A DNA stretch of 64,000 nt from Ulvibacterium sp. (GTDB lineage: Bacteria > Bacteroidota > Bacteroidia > Flavobacteriales > Flavobacteriaceae), in the NCBI RefSeq assembly GCF_028285715.1, contig NZ_JANQOO010000006.1, positions 44,891-108,890 on the forward strand, written 5' to 3'. The notes beneath the pieces were generated by a model. The model searched no databases. It was not told where the DNA came from and saw nothing but the letters and a program-made list of their open reading frames with translations. Every line of letters starts with the position of its first letter. The first letter of the stretch is position 1. Position numbers and translations under genes: made by a program. This document shows positions 54,277 through 63,061 of this stretch, piece by piece.

Positions 54277-54373
54277 GTCAAGTTTGTATAGCAATTGAAG
54301 GGACGCCGAAGGTTTCCTATCCAAATAGTAAACAGATTACCAGGGACAGGGTGAATCAATGCTTGTTGGTAGC

Positions 54374-56680
54374 TTATTTGCCCTTGATATTCTCCTTAAA
54401 TTTTTCAAAGTCGGATTTTGCCTCTTTTTGGGGCCATGAGTTGTTGGTCATATCTATATCTGCAGTCTCCAATTTTGGATCTACGATAACACCCGTCAAT
54501 TCTTTTTGGGAGGAAATGACCCTTTTGACTTCTTTATCGTTTTTTCGCCATATTTCGGCCGGATAGGTCACGTTCTCCTTTGTTCCGTCCGCATAGGTAT
54601 ATTCAACAATCAACGGCATGGGTATTCCCCCTGGCTTTTCAAAGGTAATTTCATAAAAATATTTGGGTTCCTTAACAAGTGCCCTTTCCTCAGCACTCAT
54701 CTTATCCATCATAAACTCCTTTAACAACATAGAATTTTGAGAGGCTTCCTTTCCCGTTAAGCTCTCATTAAAATCATCACTATCTTCCTCGGCCAGAAAA
54801 ACCAGGGGCAGCAAATCTGCCTCGGTAATGTTCTTTTCCGCCATATACTCGCGCATCTTTTTTGTAGGTCCATTGTTTACAAAATACTTTTTTATGCCCT
54901 TCACACCAATATCCACATAATCCGTGGTGTAGAACCAAGACCTCCAATACCAATCCAAATCGACAGCCGAGGCATCCTCCATGGTTCGGAAAAAGTCTTC
55001 TGGAGTGGGATGTTTGAACTTCCAACGTTGGGCATACGTTTTAAAGGCATGGTCAAAAAGTTCCCGCCCCATAATGGTCTCACGAAGGATATTTAAGGCC
55101 GTCGCAGGCTTACCGTATGCATTCGGTCCAAGTTGGTATACATTTTCCGGATTGGACATGATGGGTGCCAAGGTACTTTGATCCCCAGCCATATAAGGAA
55201 CTATTTTATAGGGCTCTCCCCTTTTGGATGGATAAGTATCGTATCCCGTAATCGCTTCTGGAAATTCTTCACCGAATTCCTGCTCTGCCATATATTGCAT
55301 AAAGGTATCCAGACCTTCATCCATCCAACCCCATTGCCGTTCATCTGAATTAACGATCATCGGGAAAAAATTATGGCCAACTTCATGTATAATAACACTT
55401 ATCATTCCAAATTTTACCTGATTGGAGTATGAACCATCTGTATTTGGGCGACCGTAGTTCCAACATATCATAGGATATTCCATCCCTTGGTTTTTGGCAT
55501 GTACCGAAATGGCCTTGGGATAAGGGTAGTCGAAAGTATGCGCGGAATAGGATTTTAAGGTGTGGGCTACAGCTTTGGTGGAATACTCCTCCCACAATGG
55601 ATTGCCTTCCTTGGGATAAAGGGAAACGGCCATAACATCTTTGTTGCCTATTTTAACAGCCTGCATGTCCCATATAAACTTTCGGGACGAAGCAAAACCA
55701 TAATCCCTAACGTTTTTCGCTTTAAAGCGCCAGGTTTTCTTTTTTTGCGAGAATCCTTTTTCTGCTGCCTCGGCTTCTTCTTGGGTTACTATCAGTACAG
55801 GCTTGTCATAGGATTTTTTTGCCTGATCATAGCGTTTCATCATTTCCTTGGAAAATACTTCCTTGCGGTTCTGTAAGGTCCCCGTGGCATCCAGCACGTG
55901 GTCTGCAGGCACGGTGATATTCACCTCATAATTTCCGAAGGGTAGGGCAAACTCTCCATTTCCCCAAAATTGATGGTTCTGCCAGCCCAGAACATCGCTA
56001 TAGACCGCCATTCTCGGAAAAAATTGGGCAATAACATAGGCTCTATTGCCGTCATTTGGAAAATACTCATATCCAGATCTCGCCCGATTCACGGTATGGT
56101 CAGGAATATTAAAATTCCATTTTACGGAAAAGGAAATCTGTTCCTTACTTTTTAACGGTCGGGGGATATCTATCCGCATCATTGTCTGATTGATAGTGTA
56201 TGGTAAAGGCTTTCCATTGGCGTCTTTTACGTATTCAATGTTAAAACCACCGTCAAAAGGTTCGTTAACATATTTCTTTACAAAGTCCTCCACCCTTTCC
56301 GCTTGTGCAATCCTGGTTCCATTTCGTAAGGCGGATTTGGTGTCCTTGGTCCGTACATTTTGATCCAGCTGCACCCAGAGGTATTCCAAATCGTCGGGGG
56401 AATTATTCGTGTAGGTTATGGTCTCCTCTCCGTATATTCTGGCATTTTTATCATCCAGTTCAATGTCCATGACATAGTCTGCCTGTTGTTGGTAGTAATC
56501 GGGGCCGGGAGCACCGGAAGCCGATCGGTAGGTATTTGGAGTGGAGAACTCTTCATAGAGCTGCTTAAACTTGTTTTGGTTATAGTGGCCCGGCTCTCGA
56601 CTTTCTTCATTGGACTGTGCTATGGCAGTTCCTCCGAAAAGGAATAACATGGAGGTGAAAAAAAAGGAAATAGTCTTCAT
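54374..56680 (-). CDS. M1-family metallopeptidase, secreted
   Basis: The 768-residue protein has a signal peptide (to GTAIAQ), an N-terminal beta domain and the M1 catalytic domain with zinc site HEVGHNFFP and the second Glu in WMDEGLDTFMQYMAEQEF (HEXXH-18-E). The usual GAMEN substrate motif is altered to QGMEYPMICW, as in many Bacteroidota relatives. It is likely a periplasmic or exported aminopeptidase-like enzyme. There is no T9SS C-terminal sorting domain. It follows the DUF6702 gene by 58 bases on the same strand. Confidence 0.92.
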   Translation of the reverse strand: MKTISFFFTSMLFLFGGTAIAQSNEESREPGHYNQNKFKQLYEEFSTPNTYRSASGAPGPDYYQQQADYVMDIELDDKNARIYGEETITYTNNSPDDLEYLWVQLDQNVRTKDTKSALRNGTRIAQAERVEDFVKKYVNEPFDGGFNIEYVKDANGKPLPYTINQTMMRIDIPRPLKSKEQISFSVKWNFNIPDHTVNRARSGYEYFPNDGNRAYVIAQFFPRMAVYSDVLGWQNHQFWGNGEFALPFGNYEVNITVPADHVLDATGTLQNRKEVFSKEMMKRYDQAKKSYDKPVLIVTQEEAEAAEKGFSQKKKTWRFKAKNVRDYGFASSRKFIWDMQAVKIGNKDVMAVSLYPKEGNPLWEEYSTKAVAHTLKSYSAHTFDYPYPKAISVHAKNQGMEYPMICWNYGRPNTDGSYSNQVKFGMISVIIHEVGHNFFPMIVNSDERQWGWMDEGLDTFMQYMAEQEFGEEFPEAITGYDTYPSKRGEPYKIVPYMAGDQSTLAPIMSNPENVYQLGPNAYGKPATALNILRETIMGRELFDHAFKTYAQRWKFKHPTPEDFFRTMEDASAVDLDWYWRSWFYTTDYVDIGVKGIKKYFVNNGPTKKMREYMAEKNITEADLLPLVFLAEEDSDDFNESLTGKEASQNSMLLKEFMMDKMSAEERALVKEPKYFYEITFEKPGGIPMPLIVEYTYADGTKENVTYPAEIWRKNDKEVKRVISSQKELTGVIVDPKLETADIDMTNNSWPQKEAKSDFEKFKENIKGK

Positions 56681-56738
56681 TCTTGTTGAATTTAAAGGCG
56701 CGAAAGTTAAACTTTTTTTGGTTTTAAGAAGAAAAATG

Positions 56739-57248
56739 TTACAAATTTAACGTTCCGTTAGCATCGGATTTGGTGAGCACAAAGCTTTTTTTCGTGCCCT
56801 TGATCCGAAAATGAACGATGTTCTGCTGTTCTTCGAACAAATCGGTGAGTACTTCGTTCCTAATACGAATGCTGCTTTTGTGTGGTAAATCAATTTTTGG
56901 AACTTCCATATAGCATATCACAACATCGTTGTCGTATTTTTTACCTAAAAAATCATAGGCCACATCCCTTTCATCGATTTGTACGGCAAATTTTGCCTTT
57001 AGGTACTTTTCAATAAGTTTGTCGGCAGTCTCGGATTCCTTTTCGGTGGCCAAATACGCTTCAAAATCATAGCGTTCTCTCAATACATCTTCAAGATCGT
57101 CAATGAAAATTCTACACGTTATCTGTAGCGCATCTTCCTTTTCTGAATACGCAATATTAGTGACACTAACATAAAACTTATGTGCGGCAACAAATGCAAA
57201 AAGTGGTAGTAGTATTAGAAAAAGTCCTTTCTTAAGCATTTTCATCAT
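56739..57248 (-). CDS. DUF6702 family secreted protein
   Basis: The 169-residue protein has an N-terminal signal (LFLILLPLFAFVAAHKF) and then the segments FYVSVTNIAYSEKEDALQIT, CRIFIDDLEDVLRERYDF and a C-terminal HFRIKGTKKSFVLTKSDANG. This is the DUF6702 pattern, found next to M1 peptidases in flavobacteria. No catalytic motif is visible. It is in line between the carboxypeptidase-regulatory proteins and the M1 gene, so all four may act together at the envelope. Confidence 0.83.
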   Translation of the reverse strand: MMKMLKKGLFLILLPLFAFVAAHKFYVSVTNIAYSEKEDALQITCRIFIDDLEDVLRERYDFEAYLATEKESETADKLIEKYLKAKFAVQIDERDVAYDFLGKKYDNDVVICYMEVPKIDLPHKSSIRIRNEVLTDLFEEQQNIVHFRIKGTKKSFVLTKSDANGTLNL

Positions 57249-57347
57249 TCAAAGGTAAACAAACCATGTGCCAAAATTGATATTTGAATTGTATGCTTGG
57301 AATTTGAATTTTGAATTCTGGTCCCCTCATTTAACGCCTTATATAAA

Positions 57348-58130
57348 TTAGTCCAATGCATTATTCTTGCGATAGTATCTACTTTTTTTTCGCATGTATT
57401 CCCATATCTTTAGCCGATCATGGGTATCTACTATGGCCTGAAAAGTGGAATCCACCTCGCAGAAATACATAAAATCCGGTATACTTTCCTGGGGTATTTT
57501 CAAATCCTTTACAAAAAGGGAATCGTGATAAAATTCCCGAACCCTTTGGGTGCGTTCATACTTTGCATTGCGTTTTAGCCGGTTTTTCAACATTTTGGTA
57601 CGACCGGAAATAGCATTTAGAATGGGATTTAAGGGAACTATACCACCTCCGGTAGTAGCCTCATAAAATTGTCTTTCGGCCTGTGTTGGGGGCTTCACAT
57701 AGGCATTGGGCAATCCCAAGGTGGAAGCCGTAACTACGGATTCTGTATCCAAGGAGTTCAAATCCGAACTCATATCGCCGGACAAATTATATAAGCGTAC
57801 TACCACTTCGTCCAGCTCCGTGAGTGCTTCTTCCAAAGGAATCAGTAAAAATTTGCTTTCCAACACGTTCGGACTTACTACAAGCTCCTTCCGCTTAAAT
57901 TGGATCGCGGAAAAGACCAGGGTATCATTGAGCTTGGCCGAAATTGAAAAATAGCCCTTTACATCGGTTATGGTCGCTTTTTGCGCGGTAATGTTCAATA
58001 CATGGGTAGCGGCCACGTCCCCATCCGTACTGTAAACGCGACCTTCCACTCTTTTGGAAAAAGGGGACTGGGCCTCCATGGAAATGGCGCAAATAAGAAA
58101 ACATATAAAAATTGTACTATTTTCCCTCAT
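57348..58130 (-). CDS. Carboxypeptidase-regulatory-like domain protein, copy B
   Basis: The 260-residue protein has a signal peptide (to SMEAQS) and a carboxypeptidase D regulatory-like domain (about 25-115: VEGRVYSTDGDVAATHVLNI, DTLVFSAIQFKRKELVV, LTELDEVVVRLYNLSGD), then an unassigned C-terminal half. It is paralogous to the product of the next gene, sharing the GRVLY/LTELDEVV layout. Its start overlaps the stop of that gene by 14 bases. Such domains often open T9SS or SusC-type proteins; here it stands alone. Confidence 0.8.
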   Translation of the reverse strand: MRENSTIFICFLICAISMEAQSPFSKRVEGRVYSTDGDVAATHVLNITAQKATITDVKGYFSISAKLNDTLVFSAIQFKRKELVVSPNVLESKFLLIPLEEALTELDEVVVRLYNLSGDMSSDLNSLDTESVVTASTLGLPNAYVKPPTQAERQFYEATTGGGIVPLNPILNAISGRTKMLKNRLKRNAKYERTQRVREFYHDSLFVKDLKIPQESIPDFMYFCEVDSTFQAIVDTHDRLKIWEYMRKKSRYYRKNNALD

Positions 58131-58863
58131 CCAAGGACTTACGGAACGTTTCGCTGTGTGTTACCAGAAAATCGATCAACTGGAACTCATTATCCTTTCG
58201 CAGCAAAGATTGTGCCGGCATCTGGGCATCGCAATACAACAAAAAAGCATCGATTTTATCCTGAGGCAATTTTAGATCCAACACAAAGAACTCATCATCG
58301 TAGATTTGTCGCAACGCTTCACTGACCTTTAATCTTGGCCTATTTTCTTCCTCTGTTTTGCCCGACTTCAGCAATGCCCTAAAAATATTGGCAATATTTA
58401 GACCATCGCGCATTCCACGATCCGTTTGCGACATGGCTATGTTCTCTACCTCCGTGGAACGGTCAATTTCGTATTCAAAACCTTTGAGTTGCTCGTTTCT
58501 TAACTCCAAATAACGTTCTTGGTCCTCCGGGGACAGTACCACCTCGTCCAATTCCGTTACTTTCTCGTTCACCTCTACCACCAAACGGTTGCGCTTGAGT
58601 ATTTCTTCTGTAATCCTTACGATTTGCAATTGATAGTTTACCGCGGTAAACACAAGTTCGTCACCTTCCTTTACCCGTATTGCAAACTCCCCATTGCTAT
58701 TGGTGATCGTGGCACGTTCCGTGGTGGTATTGATTACATTTTCATTAACAACGCTACTGTTGCGATACAAGACCTTTCCCCGTAAAATCGTACGCCCATC
58801 CTCCTGCGCCAATCCAGCGTTACTACAAAAAATGCAAAGCAACAGGGGTATTAGGTATCTCAT
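58117..58863 (-). CDS. Carboxypeptidase-regulatory-like domain protein, copy A
   Basis: The 248-residue product from the ATG at 58863 starts MRYLIPLLLCIFCSNAGLAQ (signal peptide) and has the regulatory domain (ILRGKVLYRNSSVVNENVIN, DELVFTAVNYQLQIVRIT, VTELDEVVLSPEDQERY), then a C-terminal part with RLKVSEALRQIYDDEFFVLD and PAQSLLRKDNEFQLIDF. The longer frame to 58920 adds a non-signal segment. It is the upstream member of a tandem pair, probably born by duplication. Confidence 0.8.
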   Translation of the reverse strand: MRYLIPLLLCIFCSNAGLAQEDGRTILRGKVLYRNSSVVNENVINTTTERATITNSNGEFAIRVKEGDELVFTAVNYQLQIVRITEEILKRNRLVVEVNEKVTELDEVVLSPEDQERYLELRNEQLKGFEYEIDRSTEVENIAMSQTDRGMRDGLNIANIFRALLKSGKTEEENRPRLKVSEALRQIYDDEFFVLDLKLPQDKIDAFLLYCDAQMPAQSLLRKDNEFQLIDFLVTHSETFRKSLDEGK

Positions 58864-59048
58864 TATACTTTTTTTAAGAAAGATAAAGAAAGTATAAGTT
58901 ATCCTCATAAAAAAACACACGTCTCTAAACTTTTGTTAATTTCCCGAAATTCTACTTTTTTCATGGGATTATCCGCTCAATTTTGATAAGTTCGAACCGT
59001 CCCCGAGGGCTATGTGGAACAATGTTTTCACTTCACCGCGATACCTGC

Positions 59049-59097
59049 ACATTTTAACCGCTAAAATTAGGTAAGTGGGTAGATAATTTTACTTTTG
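59049..59097 (+). promoter_or_regulatory. Upstream region of fibre gene 1, shared blocks with fibre gene 2
   Basis: ACATTTTA (59049-59056) is followed at 59084-59092 by TAATTTTAC and by TACTTTTG (59090-59097), an exact -7 element. The same two blocks occur before 63062 (62986-62993 and 63017-63025). Confidence 0.45.
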
Positions 59098-59132
59098 TTA
59101 GTCCCGCCATTCACGGCATAAAGCGTCTATCT

Positions 59133-61748
59133 ATGAAAGTAAATATAGTGCTCCTGTCCATTGGCCTTCTCGCCTGTAGTATGGCGAAAGCTCAGATTAA
59201 AATCGGGGATAATCCTCAGAACATAGACCCTGCTTCCGTACTGGAATTGGAAAGCAACTCACGGGTTTTGGTCATTACCCGTATCAACACCCAACAAATG
59301 GAAGGTATTACTCCCAATCCGGGAGCTTTGGTCTACAACACGGATACCCAGTGTATCCATTATTTTGACGGGGTGCAGTGGGCCAACTTGTGTGATTCGG
59401 CAGATCTTACATTTACCACAGATCCCATTGAGAACCAGATAAGTACGATATTCATTACGCGAAATGACGATGTCATCAATTTGGAGGTGGCCCCCAACAG
59501 TATCCGTACCGACCAAATCGTAAACGGAGGTGTCCGAGGGGAGGACATCCAGGACAATTCCATTGGCCCCAATAAACTGGCGGATGATTCGGTGGGCAGG
59601 GACGAGCTCTCTGAAAATTCCGTAGGTGTGGATGCCTTGGCGACCGACGAATTTACTTTGGCCGATTTTACAAACACCCCAGGTTTTATTACCGGAGGGG
59701 ATATTGTGAGTGCGGCGGCGGGCAATGCCATTACGGACAATGGCGGGGCCTTTTATGATGATAGCGTTTTGGAAACCGGCGTAAATACCAATACGGCAAA
59801 TATCCTGACCAATGCCAATGCCATTGCCCTAAAGGAGGACACGGCCAATAAATCCAATGATGTGGCCTTGGGCAACTCTGCTGTTCTTTTCCCCACCCAA
59901 AATGCGGTTAAAACCTATGTAGATGCCGCTGTAGGGGGCTCCGCACAAACCATAGTAAGCGCCAATACACCCAATTCCATAGTTGCAGGTACGGATGGCG
60001 GTGCCTTGTTCAATGCAGCTCCTCTACAGACGGGTATAACGGCCAATGCCACCAACCTAACCAACCATATTGCCAATGATGATACGGATGATACCAACGA
60101 ACTAACGGATTTGGCTTTTGATCCTACCACGAACATACTGACATTGACCCGACCGGCCACAATTGGTAATGAGATTAATTTAAATGCTTTGGCAGGAGGT
60201 GGTGGTTCAACGGAGTTGGCCGACCAAGTTACTATTTTTGGGAATGGTCAGGTAGGAGATGAATTTGAGGTTGCGGATAATGCCATAGATAATGCAAAGC
60301 TTGCCAACAATGCTGTGCAAACGGTTAATATATTGGACGCCAATGTAACCAATACCAAACTAGCACCAGGGGCTGCAGATCAAATTCTAAGAACGAATGG
60401 TGCAGGTACGGCAGTTACATGGGTAGACTTACCGGCCACCACTGGATCTACCGAGGAGGTGGATGGAGTTACAATTACGGGTGTTGGTACAAATGCCGAC
60501 CCATTTAAAATAGAGCCCTCAGCAGTTTTAGGCCAATTTTTAAGAACAGAGCTGGGTACAGGAAATGTCGTTTGGGATGACCTTCCAACGGGAACAGGTG
60601 GTGCCGTTACTTCTGATGGGGTGACCATAGTTGGAGATGGTGTCGCCACCCCATTACAAGTATTGGACAACGGAATAACCACTATCAAAATCCTTGACGA
60701 CAATGTCACTCCTGCCAAGATAGCGGAAGGGGCTGCAGGGGAAGTACTCACCACCAACGGGGCAGGCGACGTGGTGTGGGCAGTCGGCGGAGGGAACCCC
60801 ACCGACGAGATTCAGGACCTTGCCCTGGCAACGAACACTTTGACCATTACCAACAACCCGGCCGCGACGCCCATTGACCTGGCTCCCTATCTCGACAACA
60901 CCGATGCGCAGAACGCGGCCGCAGTGCCCGTAGCCGCAGCGCCCACCAACTATACCGCGGGAACGCCCGACGTGGAGGCCCACCTGGCAGGGATCGATGC
61001 AGCACTGGCTGGTTCCAGTGCACAAAACCTTTTTAATACAGATTTAGCATTATCTGCCAATAGAACCCATAATCTAGGTGGAAATAATTTTATTTTGGGT
61101 GGTTCCGGAAACGTTGGTATCGGTGGTATTACCCCTCAAGATAAATTAGATGTTGATGGTCAGGTTAGGGCAAGGAATGGCTTTGCCGCATCAGAAGGCA
61201 CCGCTGGAAATCCCGGCTACGGGTTTCATACAAATGGTGATACAAATACGGGAATGTATCGCATTGGTGAAGATCAACTAGGTTTTGCAACAGGGGGCGC
61301 TCTGGTTTTACAGATAAACGCCGCCGAAGACGTTGGTATAGGTATTGCCCCTACACAAAAGTTACATGTTAACGGCAATATTTTAGCGACCGGAACCATA
61401 ACCCCAGACTATGTATTTCAAAAATATTATGATGGAATCAGTGATATGAATCCGGATTATCAAATGAAGAATCTCAAAGAAGTTGAGAGATTTATCAAAA
61501 CCAAAAAACATCTCCCTGGTGTACCTTCCGCAAAAGAAGTAGAAAAAATTGGTGGTATTCTAGTGAATAGGGCTACAGAAATCAACCTGGAAAAAATAGA
61601 AGAATTGTTCCTCCATACCATAGCCCAGCAAAAGAAGATCGAGCAGCTTCAAAACGAAAATGATAACCTGACCCAAGAAGTCCGGGCCCTAAGAAAGGAT
61701 ATCCAGGAAATAAAGGCCCTACTCAAAGCCAACATAAGTAACGAATGA
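59133..61748 (+). CDS. Tail-fibre-like surface protein with shared head domain
   Basis: The 871-residue protein has a signal peptide (to AKAQ), a head of about 70 residues (IKIGDNPQNIDPASVLELES, GALVYNTDTQCIHYFDGVQW), a long stalk of phage-fibre-like repeats rich in DN, TNG and KLADDSV units (PTQNAVKTYVDAAVGG, RTNGAGTAVTWVDLPATTGS), and a C-terminal block (TPDYVFQKYYDGISDMNPDY to a coiled coil IEQLQNENDNLTQEVRALRK) found in Bacteroidota tail-fibre-type proteins. No catalytic S74 motif is evident. It lacks a T9SS sorting domain but is coupled (ATGA) to a gene that has one. Residues about 531-631 are encoded by a GC-rich patch. Confidence 0.82.
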   Translation: MKVNIVLLSIGLLACSMAKAQIKIGDNPQNIDPASVLELESNSRVLVITRINTQQMEGITPNPGALVYNTDTQCIHYFDGVQWANLCDSADLTFTTDPIENQISTIFITRNDDVINLEVAPNSIRTDQIVNGGVRGEDIQDNSIGPNKLADDSVGRDELSENSVGVDALATDEFTLADFTNTPGFITGGDIVSAAAGNAITDNGGAFYDDSVLETGVNTNTANILTNANAIALKEDTANKSNDVALGNSAVLFPTQNAVKTYVDAAVGGSAQTIVSANTPNSIVAGTDGGALFNAAPLQTGITANATNLTNHIANDDTDDTNELTDLAFDPTTNILTLTRPATIGNEINLNALAGGGGSTELADQVTIFGNGQVGDEFEVADNAIDNAKLANNAVQTVNILDANVTNTKLAPGAADQILRTNGAGTAVTWVDLPATTGSTEEVDGVTITGVGTNADPFKIEPSAVLGQFLRTELGTGNVVWDDLPTGTGGAVTSDGVTIVGDGVATPLQVLDNGITTIKILDDNVTPAKIAEGAAGEVLTTNGAGDVVWAVGGGNPTDEIQDLALATNTLTITNNPAATPIDLAPYLDNTDAQNAAAVPVAAAPTNYTAGTPDVEAHLAGIDAALAGSSAQNLFNTDLALSANRTHNLGGNNFILGGSGNVGIGGITPQDKLDVDGQVRARNGFAASEGTAGNPGYGFHTNGDTNTGMYRIGEDQLGFATGGALVLQINAAEDVGIGIAPTQKLHVNGNILATGTITPDYVFQKYYDGISDMNPDYQMKNLKEVERFIKTKKHLPGVPSAKEVEKIGGILVNRATEINLEKIEELFLHTIAQQKKIEQLQNENDNLTQEVRALRKDIQEIKALLKANISNE
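60725..61025 (+). other. GC-rich patch inside fibre gene 1
   Basis: A 60-base sample (60901-60960) counts to about 72% G+C; a sample just after (61081-61140) is about 42%. The patch starts within a repeated TNGAGDVVW unit and ends abruptly before CACAAAACC. Codons end mostly in C or G. Confidence 0.8.
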
Positions 61749-62893
61749 GGAAGATCCTTTACATACTGGTTCTCTTACAATCCTCAGGCATTATGGCCCA
61801 ACCCGCGCTCTACAACAGTGGCAATATCCGGATTCATGAGCAGGGGCAACTAGGCTTCCATACAAATCTAATCAATGATTCGGCTTTTGACCAAAATCTG
61901 GGATTAGCCGGATTTTATGGTTTTGCCCCCCTTACCGTTTCCGGGGCCTTTATTCCCTCGTTTTTTGATGTGGAACTGGCCAATGACAGTGCGGTATTGC
62001 TAGAGGTTGGTCTGGATAATGCCAATAACACCAACTTTATCTCCGGGGATTTTTTGACCCCCCGAAACCAGAGTGATGTGACCTATAATTTTCTGCCTCA
62101 GGCCTTTTATGTCGGGGAGGGCAACTTCTCCAAGGTCAACGGCTATGCCGAAATCATTAGCCAACAGAATTTTACCTTCCCAATTGGGGATAATCTCCAA
62201 TTACGGCCCTTGATCCTAAATTCCGAAGGGGTCAATCCCTCCGCCAAATGTGCTTATTTTTTGGAAGACCCCAACAACCCTACCTCCTTTGAGGAAGGTT
62301 TTGATACGGAAAATAGACCGAGGGATATAGGTGCCATAAGTACCGTGGAATTTTGGCGGCTCGTGGGCAATGTGTCCTCTACCATTAGCATTAGTTGGAA
62401 TGAACGCAGCAATATTGGGGCAATAACAGAGGATATTGGTACAATTATCCCAATGGGATGGAACAAAAGTACGGGTAGATGGGAAAGTCTGGGAGAAGGT
62501 GGCGCAGTGGGTGACCTGAACCAAGGTTTTGTGGTATCTGCCCCGTTTATCCCAGACAATTATGAGATCATCACTTTTGGAACCCTCGGGGAACCCACGG
62601 ATATACTCGATTTGGACAACTACCTGATTACACCCAATGGCGATGGTCTAAACGAATTTTTAGTCATCCCGGAACTGGAACAATCGCCCAATAATATACT
62701 TCGGATCTATGACCGAAATGGGTTAAAAGTATTCGAGAAAAGGAACTATGTAAATGAGTTCAATGGATTTTCCAATGTGGATAATATGGTCATTGCCCGG
62801 GAAAAAGGACTTCCCATTGGAATCTATTTCTACATCGTTTCCCTGGAAGACTTGAACCTTGATTTTCAAGGGTTTTTGTATCTCTCCCGCTAG
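61745..62893 (+). CDS. T9SS type B sorting-domain protein, partner of the fibre gene
   Basis: The 382-residue protein has a signal peptide (to IMAQPA), an unassigned N-terminal domain (about 20-290, with FYGFAPLTVSGAFIPSFFDV and NFTFPIGDNLQLRPLILNSE), and a C-terminal gliding-type (type B) CTD: LITPNGDGLNEFLVIPELEQ, LRIYDRNGLKVFEKRNYVNE, IGIYFYIVSLEDL and GFLYLSR. It starts on the stop of the fibre gene (ATGA), so the two are translationally coupled. A plausible role is anchoring the fibre at the cell surface; that is inference. Confidence 0.87.
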   Translation: MRKILYILVLLQSSGIMAQPALYNSGNIRIHEQGQLGFHTNLINDSAFDQNLGLAGFYGFAPLTVSGAFIPSFFDVELANDSAVLLEVGLDNANNTNFISGDFLTPRNQSDVTYNFLPQAFYVGEGNFSKVNGYAEIISQQNFTFPIGDNLQLRPLILNSEGVNPSAKCAYFLEDPNNPTSFEEGFDTENRPRDIGAISTVEFWRLVGNVSSTISISWNERSNIGAITEDIGTIIPMGWNKSTGRWESLGEGGAVGDLNQGFVVSAPFIPDNYEIITFGTLGEPTDILDLDNYLITPNGDGLNEFLVIPELEQSPNNILRIYDRNGLKVFEKRNYVNEFNGFSNVDNMVIAREKGLPIGIYFYIVSLEDLNLDFQGFLYLSR

Positions 62894-62960
62894 CAAAATT
62901 GAATTTCGGGACCTCGATTAAGTACCATTTTTCAAGGTGATTTGCTGGCATTACCTCATT

Positions 62961-62993
62961 CACAACATTTTATAGCGGCTACACAACATTTTA
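62961..62993 (+). repeat. 12-bp direct repeats, 21 bp apart, before fibre gene 2
   Basis: CACAACATTTTA occurs at 62961-62972 and 62982-62993, a period of 21, two helical turns. Direct repeats at this spacing are typical of LytTR-type regulator sites. Confidence 0.6.
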
Positions 62994-63061
62994 AGGACCC
63001 CCATCCCTTTGTCTTTTAATTTTACGGGAAAATAGACCAAATACCCCCAAATCATAACCTA

